64,000 nt of DNA from Streptomyces sp. F001 (GTDB lineage Bacteria; Actinomycetota; Actinomycetes; Streptomycetales; Streptomycetaceae), in NCBI RefSeq assembly GCF_004187715.1, contig NZ_QZWF01000001.1, forward strand, positions 1,574,909-1,638,908. Direction: 5' to 3'. The notes under the pieces were generated by a model. It was not told where the DNA came from. It was given only the letters and a program-made list of their open reading frames with translations, and made no database searches. Positions 49,553 through 57,765 of the stretch are shown one piece after another (positions within the stretch are counted from its first letter, which is position 1; every line of letters starts with the position of its first letter). The position numbers were made by a program, and so were the translations under genes.

Positions 49553-50050
49553 TCAGTCCAAGTCGATGCGTTGGCCGGGGCCGGTGCCCTCGCCCCGGTC
49601 GTCGCGGTCGTCGGGCTCGTCCAGCTCGTCCATGCGGCCGGTCCAGCGGCGCTCCTGTGCCTCGACCGCGGAGCGGTAGGCGGCGAGCAGCTCGTTGCCG
49701 GCCGCTGCCAGGTGCTCGAAGACATCCGGGTTGCGTTCGATGACGGGCTCGACGGCGGCCTTCGCCTGCTGGACGACCTGCTGCAGCATCTGCTGGGCGG
49801 CGGGCCCGGCGACCGCCCCGAGCAGCGGGGACTGCAGACCGGACAGCTTGTCCGCGACGGTGTCGACGAGCCGGCGCAGCTCCTCGGCGGCCGAGCCCGC
49901 GGGCGGGCCGTACTGGGCACGGATGCGGGCCTTCTCCGCTGCGAGGTCCTCGGCACACGCGGTCGCCCAGGCGTCGTCGTCGGTGACCGACGGCACCTCG
50001 TCGGCCGCCTGCTCCTGAGCGGCGTCGGACGGGGGGCGCTCTTCGCTCAT
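49553..50050 (-). CDS. DUF5304 family protein
   Basis: The protein is 165 aa, acidic at both ends, with an Ala/Gln-rich helical middle (LSGLQSPLLGAVAGPAAQQMLQQVVQQAKAAVEPVIERNP). There is no signal peptide or membrane helix. I recognise the Streptomyces DUF5304 family with its neighbour ArsA-like ATPase, but no function is known. The start is ATG 50050. The 57-base gap to the ATPase gene suggests cotranscription. Confidence 0.78.
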   Translation of the reverse strand: MSEERPPSDAAQEQAADEVPSVTDDDAWATACAEDLAAEKARIRAQYGPPAGSAAEELRRLVDTVADKLSGLQSPLLGAVAGPAAQQMLQQVVQQAKAAVEPVIERNPDVFEHLAAAGNELLAAYRSAVEAQERRWTGRMDELDEPDDRDDRGEGTGPGQRIDLD

Positions 50051-50107
50051 GGCGGACTCCTGACTACGGCTTGTCCCTACGACGTTACCCGAACGGCGGT
50101 AGCCGCT

Positions 50108-51277
50108 TCACCGTGCCGCGGGCCACAGCCCGGGGTCCGGTGCGAAGCGGATGCGCAGCTCGTCGTCGCGCAGGGCCGCGCCGTCGACGGTGCAGCGGCG
50201 CAGGGCGGACGGCAGGGGGAGGACTCGGCGGAACTGTCCGGCGGTGACGACGAGTTCGTCGCCGCGCCGGACGAGGTCGAGGTCCTCGCGTACGGCTCCG
50301 GGCAGCGGGATGTGCCAGACGAGCACGCCGTCCGGGGCGAGCCGGTCGACGACGGGCCGGTCGACCCTGGCGTCGGCCGGCCCGGCCTCCGGCACGGCGA
50401 GCGCCAGCAGGTCGTCGGGGCCGCGCGGGTCGCGGCCCAGGTGAGCGACGGTGCGGACGTCGTACGAGGTCTGCCAGTCGTCGATGACCTTGCGCTGCTG
50501 GGCGAGCGGACCGGCGAGCCAGCCGTCCCCGCCCTCTTCCGGGAACACCCGGTTGGCGATCAGCCGGTCCGGGCGCAGGCCACGCAGGGCGAGGCCGAGG
50601 GCGGCGGTGTGGACGGCGTCGGCGCCGGCCGGGGAGGGTTCGGCGATCAGCCGTACGGTCGTGTCCCGGTCCGCGAGGACCGCCTCCACGGCGGCGAGTT
50701 CGACGTCCCAGCGGGCGGCCGTCTCGTACAGCCACTCCGCGGGCATGGGGACGCCGGCGAGCCGGCCGAGGACGGGACGCAGGGCGCGGGCCGCCTGGCG
50801 TTCGGGCGGAAGCAGACGGCGCAGATAGCGGCGGAGCTCCTCCGGGAGGGCGAGCAGGTCGAGGGCGTGGGGGAGGGGCGGCAGGTCCACCACGAGGAGG
50901 TCGTGGCGCTCGGCGAGGGCGGCGTCGCGCAGGGCGCGGAGTACGGCGATCTCCTCGGCGCCGGGCAGGGGGGTGAGCTCCTCCGGGTCGAGGCGGGAGG
51001 CGCCGAGGAGGTCGAGGGCGGCGGAGGCGCGGTCCTGGAGGGCGGCGAGGTCGTCCCGGAAGCCGGCGGCCGGGTCGGGGCGCCAGGCGGCGAGGTGCGG
51101 GGCGATCTCGACCGGGGCCGGGCCGGTCGCCGCGCCCAGGGCCGCGCCGAGGGTGTCGGTGCGGTCGGTGCCCAGGAGGAGGGTGCGGGTGCCCTGGCGG
51201 GCGGCGGCGAGCGCGGTGGCTGCGGCGACGGTGGTACGGCCGGTGCCGCCTGGGCCGGTGATCAGGATGGTGCGCAT
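50108..51277 (-). CDS. ArsA-family ATPase with deviant P-loop
   Basis: The protein is 389 aa. The N-terminal P-loop reads ILITGPGGTGRTTVAAA. In ArsA/GET3/MinD-type ATPases the motif is GKGGVGKT, so both the signature Lys (first position) and the catalytic Lys are changed, here to Pro and Arg. The DLPPLPHALDLLALP block follows at the switch II position, and the C-terminus resembles ArsA-like small beta domains (HIPLPGAVREDLDLVRRGDELVV). Nucleotide binding may therefore be altered. No arsenite genes are near. It starts at ATG 51277 and probably forms an operon with DUF5304. Confidence 0.82.
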   Translation of the reverse strand: MRTILITGPGGTGRTTVAAATALAAARQGTRTLLLGTDRTDTLGAALGAATGPAPVEIAPHLAAWRPDPAAGFRDDLAALQDRASAALDLLGASRLDPEELTPLPGAEEIAVLRALRDAALAERHDLLVVDLPPLPHALDLLALPEELRRYLRRLLPPERQAARALRPVLGRLAGVPMPAEWLYETAARWDVELAAVEAVLADRDTTVRLIAEPSPAGADAVHTAALGLALRGLRPDRLIANRVFPEEGGDGWLAGPLAQQRKVIDDWQTSYDVRTVAHLGRDPRGPDDLLALAVPEAGPADARVDRPVVDRLAPDGVLVWHIPLPGAVREDLDLVRRGDELVVTAGQFRRVLPLPSALRRCTVDGAALRDDELRIRFAPDPGLWPAAR

Positions 51278-51456
51278 GGGGCTGAACGGTACCGGGGGTT
51301 GGGCGTGGACTTGGTTCCTGTGTGCCCGGCGGTGCGGGTGGGCATGGGCCGGGGGTGCGCAGCCCGGCGCTTGCGGGGTGCCGCCCGCGCCCACCCGTGC
51401 CGCCCTGCGGCACAACTGCCCGCGGACTACGCGGCACGACTGTCCGCGGCTTGACG

Positions 51457-51897
51457 CTACTCCCCCGACTCCACGCGCTTCTTCAGGCCCGCCAATGCTC
51501 GGTCGATGATGACCTTCTCGGCCTTGCGCTTGATCATGCCCAGCATGGGGATCTTGACGTCGACGGTGAGCTGGTAGGTCACCTCAGTGCCGCCCGTGCC
51601 CGCCGGCTTCAGGAGGTACGAGCCGTCCAGCGACCGCAGCATCTGGGACTTCACCAGCGTCCAGGAGACCTCGTGGTCGCCGGTCCAGGTGTACGCCAGC
51701 ACCTGGTCGTCCTTGATCGCGCCGGCGTCCATGACGAGGCGGACCTGCTCGGCGCGTCCCTGGGCGTCGGTCTCGAGGACCGCGGCCTCCTTCACCTCAC
51801 CGGTCCAGTCCGGGTAGCGGGCGAAGTCGGCGATCACCGCCATGACGTCGGCCGGGGACGCCTCGATCTCGATGCTCGAGCTGGTGTGTTCCGCCAT
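51457..51897 (-). CDS. SRPBCC (START-like/polyketide cyclase) family protein
   Basis: The protein is 146 aa with the fold typical of ligand-binding SRPBCC proteins: IEIEASPADVMAVIADFARYPDWTGEVKEAAV, then beta strands, and a C-terminal long helix (AEKVIIDRALAGLKKRVE). ATG 51897 with GGAGGAG upstream is preferred over longer forms. The family includes cyclases, hydrolases and lipid transporters, and no catalytic residue is visible to choose between them. It is transcribed in the same direction as the ArsA-like gene. Confidence 0.85.
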   Translation of the reverse strand: MAEHTSSSIEIEASPADVMAVIADFARYPDWTGEVKEAAVLETDAQGRAEQVRLVMDAGAIKDDQVLAYTWTGDHEVSWTLVKSQMLRSLDGSYLLKPAGTGGTEVTYQLTVDVKIPMLGMIKRKAEKVIIDRALAGLKKRVESGE

Positions 51898-52019
51898 CGC
51901 CGTGGCTCCTCCAGATGCGGTCCGGCAAGAGGTGGTCGTGCGCACGTGTGTGCAGCGTGAAGGCTACCGCGCGCCGACCGGCCCGACGTCACCCCTACCT
52001 GGGCATACCGGAGGCGGAC

Positions 52020-52817
52020 TCACCATTCCAGCGCCCACGGCCGCCCCGTCCCGGCGAAGTGCCCCACGTTCACGCACTCGGTCGCCCCGATCCGCATCCG
52101 CCGGACGAGCGGCTGGTGCACATGGCCGAAGAGTGAATAGCGGGGCCGGGTGCGGCGGATGGCGTCGAGCAACGCCCGGCTGCCCCGCTCGAAGCGCCGC
52201 GCCACCGTGTCGTAGACCAGCTCCGGCACCTCCGGCGGGATGTGCGTGCACAACACGTCGACCTCGCCCAGCGCCTCGATCTTCGCCGCGTACTCCTCGT
52301 CGCTGATCTCGTACGGCGTCCGCATCGGTGTGCGCAGCCCGCCGCCGACGAAGCCGAAGACCCAGCCCCCGATCTCCACCCGCTCCCCGTCGAGCACGGT
52401 CGTACCGGGACCGGCGTACTCCCGCCACAGTGGCGGCATGTCGACATTGCCGTAGGTGGCATACGTCGGCGTGGGGAACGCGGCGAACAGTTCGGCGTAC
52501 TGCTTGCGCACCGCCTGTTCGATCACCGCCGCCCGGTCCTCCCCGGCCCCGGCCCACAGCCGGGCACCGAACTCGCGGGCCTCCTCGTAGCGGCGGGCGG
52601 TGCGCAGGGCGACGATGCGGTCCGCGTTCTCGACGCCGAACAGGTCGGGGAAGATGCCGCGCGAGTGGTCGGCGTAGTCGAGGAAGAGGACCAGGTCCCC
52701 GAGGCAGACGAGCGCGTCCGCACCGTCGCCGGCCCGTGCCAGGTCACGCGCGTTGCCGTGCACATCGCTGACCACGTGGATGCGCGTCCTGCGGTTACCG
52801 GCTGGTGTGGGTGCCAT
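52020..52817 (-). CDS. Calcineurin-type metallophosphoesterase
   Basis: The protein is about 265 aa. Metal-binding motifs are RIHVVSDVHGN, LVCLGDLVLFLDY, YATYGNVDMPPL (the GNHD/E position reads GNVD), VLCTHIPP and YSLFGHVHQPLV. The Asn-Val-Asp variation in the third motif is seen in some families. The substrate is unknown. ATG 52817 (MAPTPAGNR) is used. The 307-base region to the acyl-CoA synthetase gene is a divergent promoter region with no gene seen. Confidence 0.87.
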   Translation of the reverse strand: MAPTPAGNRRTRIHVVSDVHGNARDLARAGDGADALVCLGDLVLFLDYADHSRGIFPDLFGVENADRIVALRTARRYEEAREFGARLWAGAGEDRAAVIEQAVRKQYAELFAAFPTPTYATYGNVDMPPLWREYAGPGTTVLDGERVEIGGWVFGFVGGGLRTPMRTPYEISDEEYAAKIEALGEVDVLCTHIPPEVPELVYDTVARRFERGSRALLDAIRRTRPRYSLFGHVHQPLVRRMRIGATECVNVGHFAGTGRPWALEW

Positions 52818-53133
52818 GGCGATCAAGGGTAGGCGTGTGGGACATACGTGAACAGTGGCGGCCGGACCTGCGATTACTCGCCAGTGGGGAAAACCGTGGA
52901 CTACTGTGCGTGCAGGAACACCAATCAGTGTGACGCAGCGAACATCTCGCCGGGCCCCCCTGTCGTAGACGCCATACCGGCGGGTAACGTCCGGGCAGTC
53001 CAGTCGTGCTCAGGTTTTCAACAAGTGGGCCCCTACGACTCATGATGGATCCCTGAGCACCTGCCCGAGCCTTGGACCGGACCGTCGCATCACACAACGT
53101 CGTGGCGCCGGCGCCCTATGAGGAGCAGCAGTC

Positions 53134-54930
53134 TTGCGCGAGTTCAGCCTTCCGGCTTTGTACGAGGTCCCCTCGGACGGCAATCTGACCGACATCGTCC
53201 GCAGAAACGCCGCGCAGCATCCCGACGTCGCCGTGATCGCCCGCAAGGTCGGCGGCAGCTGGCAGGACGTGACGGCCACCGCCTTCCTCACCGAGGTACG
53301 AGCTGCCGCCAAGGGGCTCATCGCCGCCGGCGTCCAGCCGGGCGACCGGGTCGGCCTGATGTCCCGGACGCGTTACGAGTGGACGCTCCTCGACTTCGCG
53401 ATCTGGAGCGCGGGCGCGGTCACCGTGCCGGTGTACGAGACCAGTTCGCCGGAGCAGGTGGCCTGGATCCTCGGCGACTCGGGTGCGACGGCCTGCATCG
53501 TGGAGCTGGACGGGCACGCGGCCGCCGTCGAGTCGGTGCGCGACCGGCTGCCCGCCCTCAAGCACGTCTGGCAGATCGAGGCCGGCGGTGTCGAGGAGCT
53601 GGGCCGCCTGGGCAGGGGCCTGAGCGACGACACGGTCGAGGAGCGCAGCTCGCTGGCGAAGGCCGACGACCCGGCGACGATCGTCTACACCTCCGGCACC
53701 ACCGGCCGCCCCAAGGGCTGCGTGCTCACCCACCGCAGCTTCTTCGCCGAGTGCGGCAACATCGTCGAGCGGCTGCGCCCGCTGTTCCGTACCGGCGAGT
53801 GCAGCGTGCTGCTGTTCCTGCCGCTGGCGCATGTCTTCGGCCGGCTGGTCCAGGTCGCGCCGATGATGGCGCCGATCAAGCTGGGCTGCGTCCCGGACAT
53901 CAAGAACCTCACGGACGAACTGGCCGCGTTCCGGCCGACGCTGATCCTGGGCGTGCCGCGCGTCTTCGAGAAGGTCTACAACTCGGCCCGTGCCAAGGCG
54001 CAGGCGGACGGCAAGGGCAAGATCTTCGACAAGGCGGCGGACACGGCGATCGCGTACAGCAAGGCGCTGGACACCCCGTCCGGCCCGTCGCTCGGTCTGA
54101 AGATCAAGTACAAGGCCTTCGACAAGCTCGTCTACAGCAAGCTGCGCGCGGTGCTCGGCGGTCGCGGGGAGTACGCCATCTCCGGCGGCGCCCCGCTGGG
54201 CGAGCGGCTCGGGCACTTCTTCCGCGGCATCGGCTTCACGGTCCTGGAGGGCTACGGCCTGACCGAGTCCTGTGCCGCCACCGCCTTCAACCCCTGGGAC
54301 CGGCAGAAGATCGGCACGGTCGGTCAGCCGCTGCCGGGTTCGGTGGTGCGGATCGCGGACGACGGGGAGGTGCTGCTGCACGGTGAGCACCTGTTCAAGG
54401 AGTACTGGAACAACCCGGGCGCGACCGAGGAGGCCCTGGCCGACGGCTGGTTCCACACCGGCGACATCGGCACCCTCGACGAGGACGGCTACCTCAGGAT
54501 CACCGGACGCAAGAAGGAGATCATCGTCACCGCCGGCGGCAAGAACGTCGCCCCGGCCGTGATCGAGGACCGGATCCGCGCGCACGCCCTCGTGGCGGAG
54601 TGCATGGTGGTCGGCGACGCGCGGCCGTTCGTGGGCGCGCTGATCACCATCGACGAGGAGTTCCTGGGCCGTTGGACGGCCGAGCACGGCAAGCCGGCCG
54701 GATCCACCGCGGCCTCGCTGAAGGACGACCCCGACCTGCTGGCCGCGATCCAGACCGCGGTCGACGACGGCAACGCCGCCGTGTCGAAGGCGGAGTCGGT
54801 ACGCAAGTTCCGCATTCTCCCCTCGCAGTTCACCGAGGAGTCGGGCTACCTCACGCCGTCGCTGAAGCTGAAGCGGAACGTGGTGGCGAAGGACTTCGCG
54901 TCCGAGATCGAGGCCATCTACCAGAAGTAG
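53134..54930 (+). CDS. Long-chain fatty-acid-CoA ligase
   Basis: The enzyme activates fatty acids to acyl-CoA. It is 598 aa with the AMP-binding P-loop TIVYTSGTTGRPKGCVLTH, then LPLAHVFGR, ISGGAPLGERL, EGYGLTESCAATAFN, and GWFHTGDIG, followed by the hinge/C-domain ITGRKKEIIVTAGGKNVAPAVIE. This is the FadD15/AMP-dependent synthetase type. The TTG start at 53134 has GAGGAG 8 bases upstream. A perfect hairpin after the stop is shared with the convergent glycosyltransferase. Confidence 0.93.
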   Translation: MREFSLPALYEVPSDGNLTDIVRRNAAQHPDVAVIARKVGGSWQDVTATAFLTEVRAAAKGLIAAGVQPGDRVGLMSRTRYEWTLLDFAIWSAGAVTVPVYETSSPEQVAWILGDSGATACIVELDGHAAAVESVRDRLPALKHVWQIEAGGVEELGRLGRGLSDDTVEERSSLAKADDPATIVYTSGTTGRPKGCVLTHRSFFAECGNIVERLRPLFRTGECSVLLFLPLAHVFGRLVQVAPMMAPIKLGCVPDIKNLTDELAAFRPTLILGVPRVFEKVYNSARAKAQADGKGKIFDKAADTAIAYSKALDTPSGPSLGLKIKYKAFDKLVYSKLRAVLGGRGEYAISGGAPLGERLGHFFRGIGFTVLEGYGLTESCAATAFNPWDRQKIGTVGQPLPGSVVRIADDGEVLLHGEHLFKEYWNNPGATEEALADGWFHTGDIGTLDEDGYLRITGRKKEIIVTAGGKNVAPAVIEDRIRAHALVAECMVVGDARPFVGALITIDEEFLGRWTAEHGKPAGSTAASLKDDPDLLAAIQTAVDDGNAAVSKAESVRKFRILPSQFTEESGYLTPSLKLKRNVVAKDFASEIEAIYQK

Positions 54931-54952
54931 ACAAGGCATGTGACGCAGCGTC

Positions 54953-54986
54953 ATGGCGCGGGCCCCGGCAACGGGACCCGCGCCAT
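54953..54986. terminator. Bidirectional terminator hairpin
   Basis: A perfect 10-base-pair stem (ATGGCGCGGG with CCCGCGCCAT) encloses a 14-base loop between the stops of the acyl-CoA ligase gene (54930) and the glycosyltransferase gene (54992). No T run is present, as is usual in this genome. Confidence 0.75.
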
Positions 54987-54991
54987 CGCTG

Positions 54992-56134
54992 CTACAACAG
55001 CTCCTTCAGCCGCTCCGCGAGCAGATCCCAGCGCCACTTCTCCTCGACCCAGCTCCGGCCCCGCTCCCCCATCCGGCGGCGCAGTTCGGAGTCCCCGAGG
55101 AGGGTGACGATCCGGTCGGCGGCGTCCTCGGCGGAGCCGCCCCGTACGACCCAGCCGGTCTCCCCGTCGAGCACCGCGTCGGGCGCGCCGCCGGAGTCCC
55201 CGGCGACGACGGGCAGGCCGGTCGCGGACGCCTCCAGGTAGACGATGCCGAGGCCCTCGACGTCGAGCCCGCCGCGCCGGGTGCGGCACGGCATGGCGAA
55301 GACGTCGCCGGCGCCGTAGTGGGCGGGCAGCTCCGACCAGGGCACCGCGCCGGTGAAGACGACCGACTCCTCGACCCGGGTCTCCCGCGCGAGTTTGCGC
55401 AGCTCCTTCTCGTACGGCCCGCCGCCGACGATCAGCAGGACCGCGTCGGGCTCCTTGGCCAGGATCCGCGGCATGGCGAGGATGAGCGTGTCCTGGCCCT
55501 TGCGCGGCACGAGCCGGGAGACGCACACGACCACCGGCCGGTCGGTGAGTCCGAGCCGGGCGCGCACCCGGTCGCCGCCGGAGTCCGGATGGAAGGTCCT
55601 CTCGTCGACCCCGGGCGGCAGTTGCACCATGCGGGCGGTGGCGTCCGGGGTCAGCGCGGTGGCGATCCGTGACCGGGTGTACTCGCCGAGGTAGGTGATG
55701 GTGTCCGTGGACTCGCCGATCCGGCGCAGCAGGTGCCGCGCGGCGGGCAGTTGAGCCCAGCCGGCCTCGTGCCCGTGGGTGGTGGCCACCAGCCGCTCGG
55801 CACCTGCCCTGCGCAGCGCCGGTGCCATCAGCCCGAGCGGCGCCGCCGCCCCGAACCACACCGACGTACATCCGTGCGCCCGCAGCAGCGCGACGGCCTG
55901 GCGGGTCGCGGCGGGCGTCGGCAGCAGCATGGTCGTCCGGTCGCGCACGACGGTGAAGGGCTGCTCGGCGTCGAAGGCGGCCGTCGCCTCGAGGCCCTCC
56001 CGGCCGCGCTTCCAGGTGGAGGCGTAGACGACGAACCGCTCGGGGTCGAGCCGGAGTGCCATGTTGTGCAGAAATGCCTGAATACCGCCCGGCCGGGGCG
56101 GGAAGTCATTCGTCACGATCAGGGTCTTGCGCAT
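54992..56134 (-). CDS. Group 1 (GT4) glycosyltransferase, PimB'-like
   Basis: The protein is 380 aa, a GT-B fold enzyme. The N-terminus has LIVTNDFPPRPGGIQAFLHNMA, the region VATTHGHEAGWAQLPAARHLLRR comes next, and the C-terminal domain has VSRLVPRKGQDTLI, LLIVGGGPYEKEL and the GLGIVYLEASATGLPVV nucleotide-sugar block. It resembles actinobacterial PimB', the GDP-mannose-dependent phosphatidylinositol mannosyltransferase, and its neighbour is a GT87-type membrane enzyme, so phosphatidylinositol mannoside synthesis is a reasonable guess. The start is ATG 56134. Confidence 0.87.
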   Translation of the reverse strand: MRKTLIVTNDFPPRPGGIQAFLHNMALRLDPERFVVYASTWKRGREGLEATAAFDAEQPFTVVRDRTTMLLPTPAATRQAVALLRAHGCTSVWFGAAAPLGLMAPALRRAGAERLVATTHGHEAGWAQLPAARHLLRRIGESTDTITYLGEYTRSRIATALTPDATARMVQLPPGVDERTFHPDSGGDRVRARLGLTDRPVVVCVSRLVPRKGQDTLILAMPRILAKEPDAVLLIVGGGPYEKELRKLARETRVEESVVFTGAVPWSELPAHYGAGDVFAMPCRTRRGGLDVEGLGIVYLEASATGLPVVAGDSGGAPDAVLDGETGWVVRGGSAEDAADRIVTLLGDSELRRRMGERGRSWVEEKWRWDLLAERLKELL

Positions 56135-56276
56135 CGACGCCGACCTTACCCAACGTACACTCGCAGCTCGGTACGGCCGCGCTGCACGGCTCTCGCACAG
56201 GCGGCCGGGAGATCATGGCCCCGCACACGAGGGGCAGCGCCCCGAAGGCGGACACGGACCACGAACAGGGGCTTCG

Positions 56277-57513
56277 GTGGACAGGACGCAGGGCACGCGG
56301 TCCCTGGCAGGGCTGCTGGTGGTCTGGGGACTGACCCGCCTGGCACTGCTCCTGTTCGTCTTCAAGGTCCTCGTCTTTCCCGGCCCGGACGTCACCAGCG
56401 ACGTCTTTGTGATCTACCAGGGCTGGTACGAGGTGCTGCGCACCGGAACGTTCCCGCTGGACGACGTCACCTGGCAGTACCCGCCCGCCGCCGCGCTGCC
56501 GGTCCTCTCCCCGGCGCTGCTGTTCTTCCTCGACTACGCGCAGGCCTTCTTCGTCCTCGCCTGCCTTGCCGACCTCGTCGTCCTCGCCCTGTTGCTGTAC
56601 GCGGGCCTGCGGCCGGGCCGGTCGGTGCGCGGCGCCTGGGTGTGGGTGGTGGGCGTACCGCTGCTCGGGCCGACCGTGTACGCGCGCTACGACGTGATGG
56701 TCACCGCCGTCGCGGTGGCCGCGCTCCTCGCGGGCCAGCGGCATCCCCGGCTGATGGGGGCGCTGGCCGGGTTCGGGGCGATGCTGAAGGTGTGGCCGGT
56801 ACTGCTGCTGATCGGTGCCGTGCGGCGCCGGGCGTGGGCCGCGGCGACAGTGACGGCCGGGGCGCTCGCGGCGCTGTTCGCGCTCGCCATGCCCGGCGCG
56901 TTCGCCTTCCTGACCTTCCAGCGCGACCGGGGCACCGAGGTGGAGTCGCTGGGCGCCCTCGTCTTCCATGTGGCGCGGCACTACGGCTGGGACGGGCGGG
57001 TGCTGCTCAACTACGGCTCGGTGGAGTTCCTCGGCCCGTACGTCGACATCGTGAGCTCCGCCGCGCTGGCGCTCACCGGGATGGCGTTCGGCTGGCTGCT
57101 GCTGTGGCGGCTGATGGCCTCGCGGTTCCTGTCGCACACGCTCGCGGATGCGGCGTTCGTGGCGGTGCTGATGTTCACGACCACGAGCCGGGTGATCAGC
57201 CCGCAGTACATGGTGTGGCTGGTCGGTCTCGCGGCGGTGTGCCTGTGCTTTCCCCGCAGCGGGATGCGGCGGCCGGCCGGCCTTGTCCTGGCGGCGTCCT
57301 TCGTGACGGTGCTGGAGTTCCCGCTCTGGTTCTCGCACGTCGTCGCGAGCGACACCCTCGGCATCACCCTCCTGTTCCTCCGCAACGGCCTCCTGGTCCT
57401 CGCCACCCTCACCGCGGCCCGCACCCTGTGGCGCTCGACGGTGCCCGGCCCCCACGAAAGCCCCGTTCCCCCGTCACCCGGCCCGCACCGAGGAGACCCC
57501 GGTCTCCTCCTGA
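56277..57513 (+). CDS. GT87-type polyprenyl-phosphate-dependent membrane glycosyltransferase; apparent frameshift near its C-terminus
   Basis: This is a polytopic membrane protein with ten or more hydrophobic segments and DUF2029/GT87 features: an N-terminal helix after a short tail (LAGLLVVWGLTRLALLLFV), a WQYPPAAAL loop, and TVYARYDVMVTAVAVAALLAGQ. The end is unusual. From about 57445 the frame reads on without stop through the downstream metalloprotease gene, to 58979. Adding one C in the run at about 57448-57456 gives TKAPFPRHPARTEETPVSS and a TGA at 57511-57513, a sensible end. So a one-base deletion, in the read or in the genome, is likely. GTG 56277 follows AGGGG. Confidence 0.8.
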
Positions 57514-57698
57514 CACCGTGCCCGCCGGAGGAGCACCAGGACCGCCGCGCGCTGAACTCCCCTCGCGAGCACCGACGCCAGGCCCACGCCCGGCAGCCCG
57601 GGTCCGGACAGCCCGTACGCCGGCACCGGCTGGAGTCCGTGCCGACCACCGTCACCCGGCCTGTTCCGCCAGGGCATGGTGCGGGTGGCCCGGGCCAC
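57474..57698 (-). pseudogene. Minus-strand C-terminal remnant, possible membrane-protein tail
   Basis: An open frame of 74 codons reads GLASVLARGVQRAAVLVLLRRARCQEETGVSSVRAG at its end, which looks like the last helix and tail of a transporter. It overlaps the end of the GT87 gene in the opposite direction. No ribosome-binding site and no N-terminal part of such a protein are found upstream. I read it as a decayed or deleted gene, with low confidence. Confidence 0.3.
57490..57509. terminator. Hairpin at the end of the GT87 gene
   Basis: GAGGAGACC-CC-GGTCTCCTC is a perfect 9-base inverted repeat with a two-base centre, just before the TGA at 57511. It could end transcription of the glycosyltransferase and of whatever was once convergent with it. 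Confidence 0.4.
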
Positions 57699-57765
57699 GG
57701 GCGAGGCGGAGCGGGCGTGGCTGGAAGAGGCCGTCGCCCGGCTGGACCCGCCTCAGCCGAACTGA
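57650..57765 (+). pseudogene. Plus-strand C-terminal remnant overlapping the metalloprotease end
   Basis: The frame ending with TGA at 57763-57765 reads LFRQGMVRVARATGEAERAWLEEAVARLD, an amphipathic helical sequence with normal codon use. No start or N-terminal domain is seen, and the frame is closed by a stop at 57553-57555. It may be the tail of a lost gene. The start coordinate given is only the beginning of the coding-like part. Confidence 0.3.
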
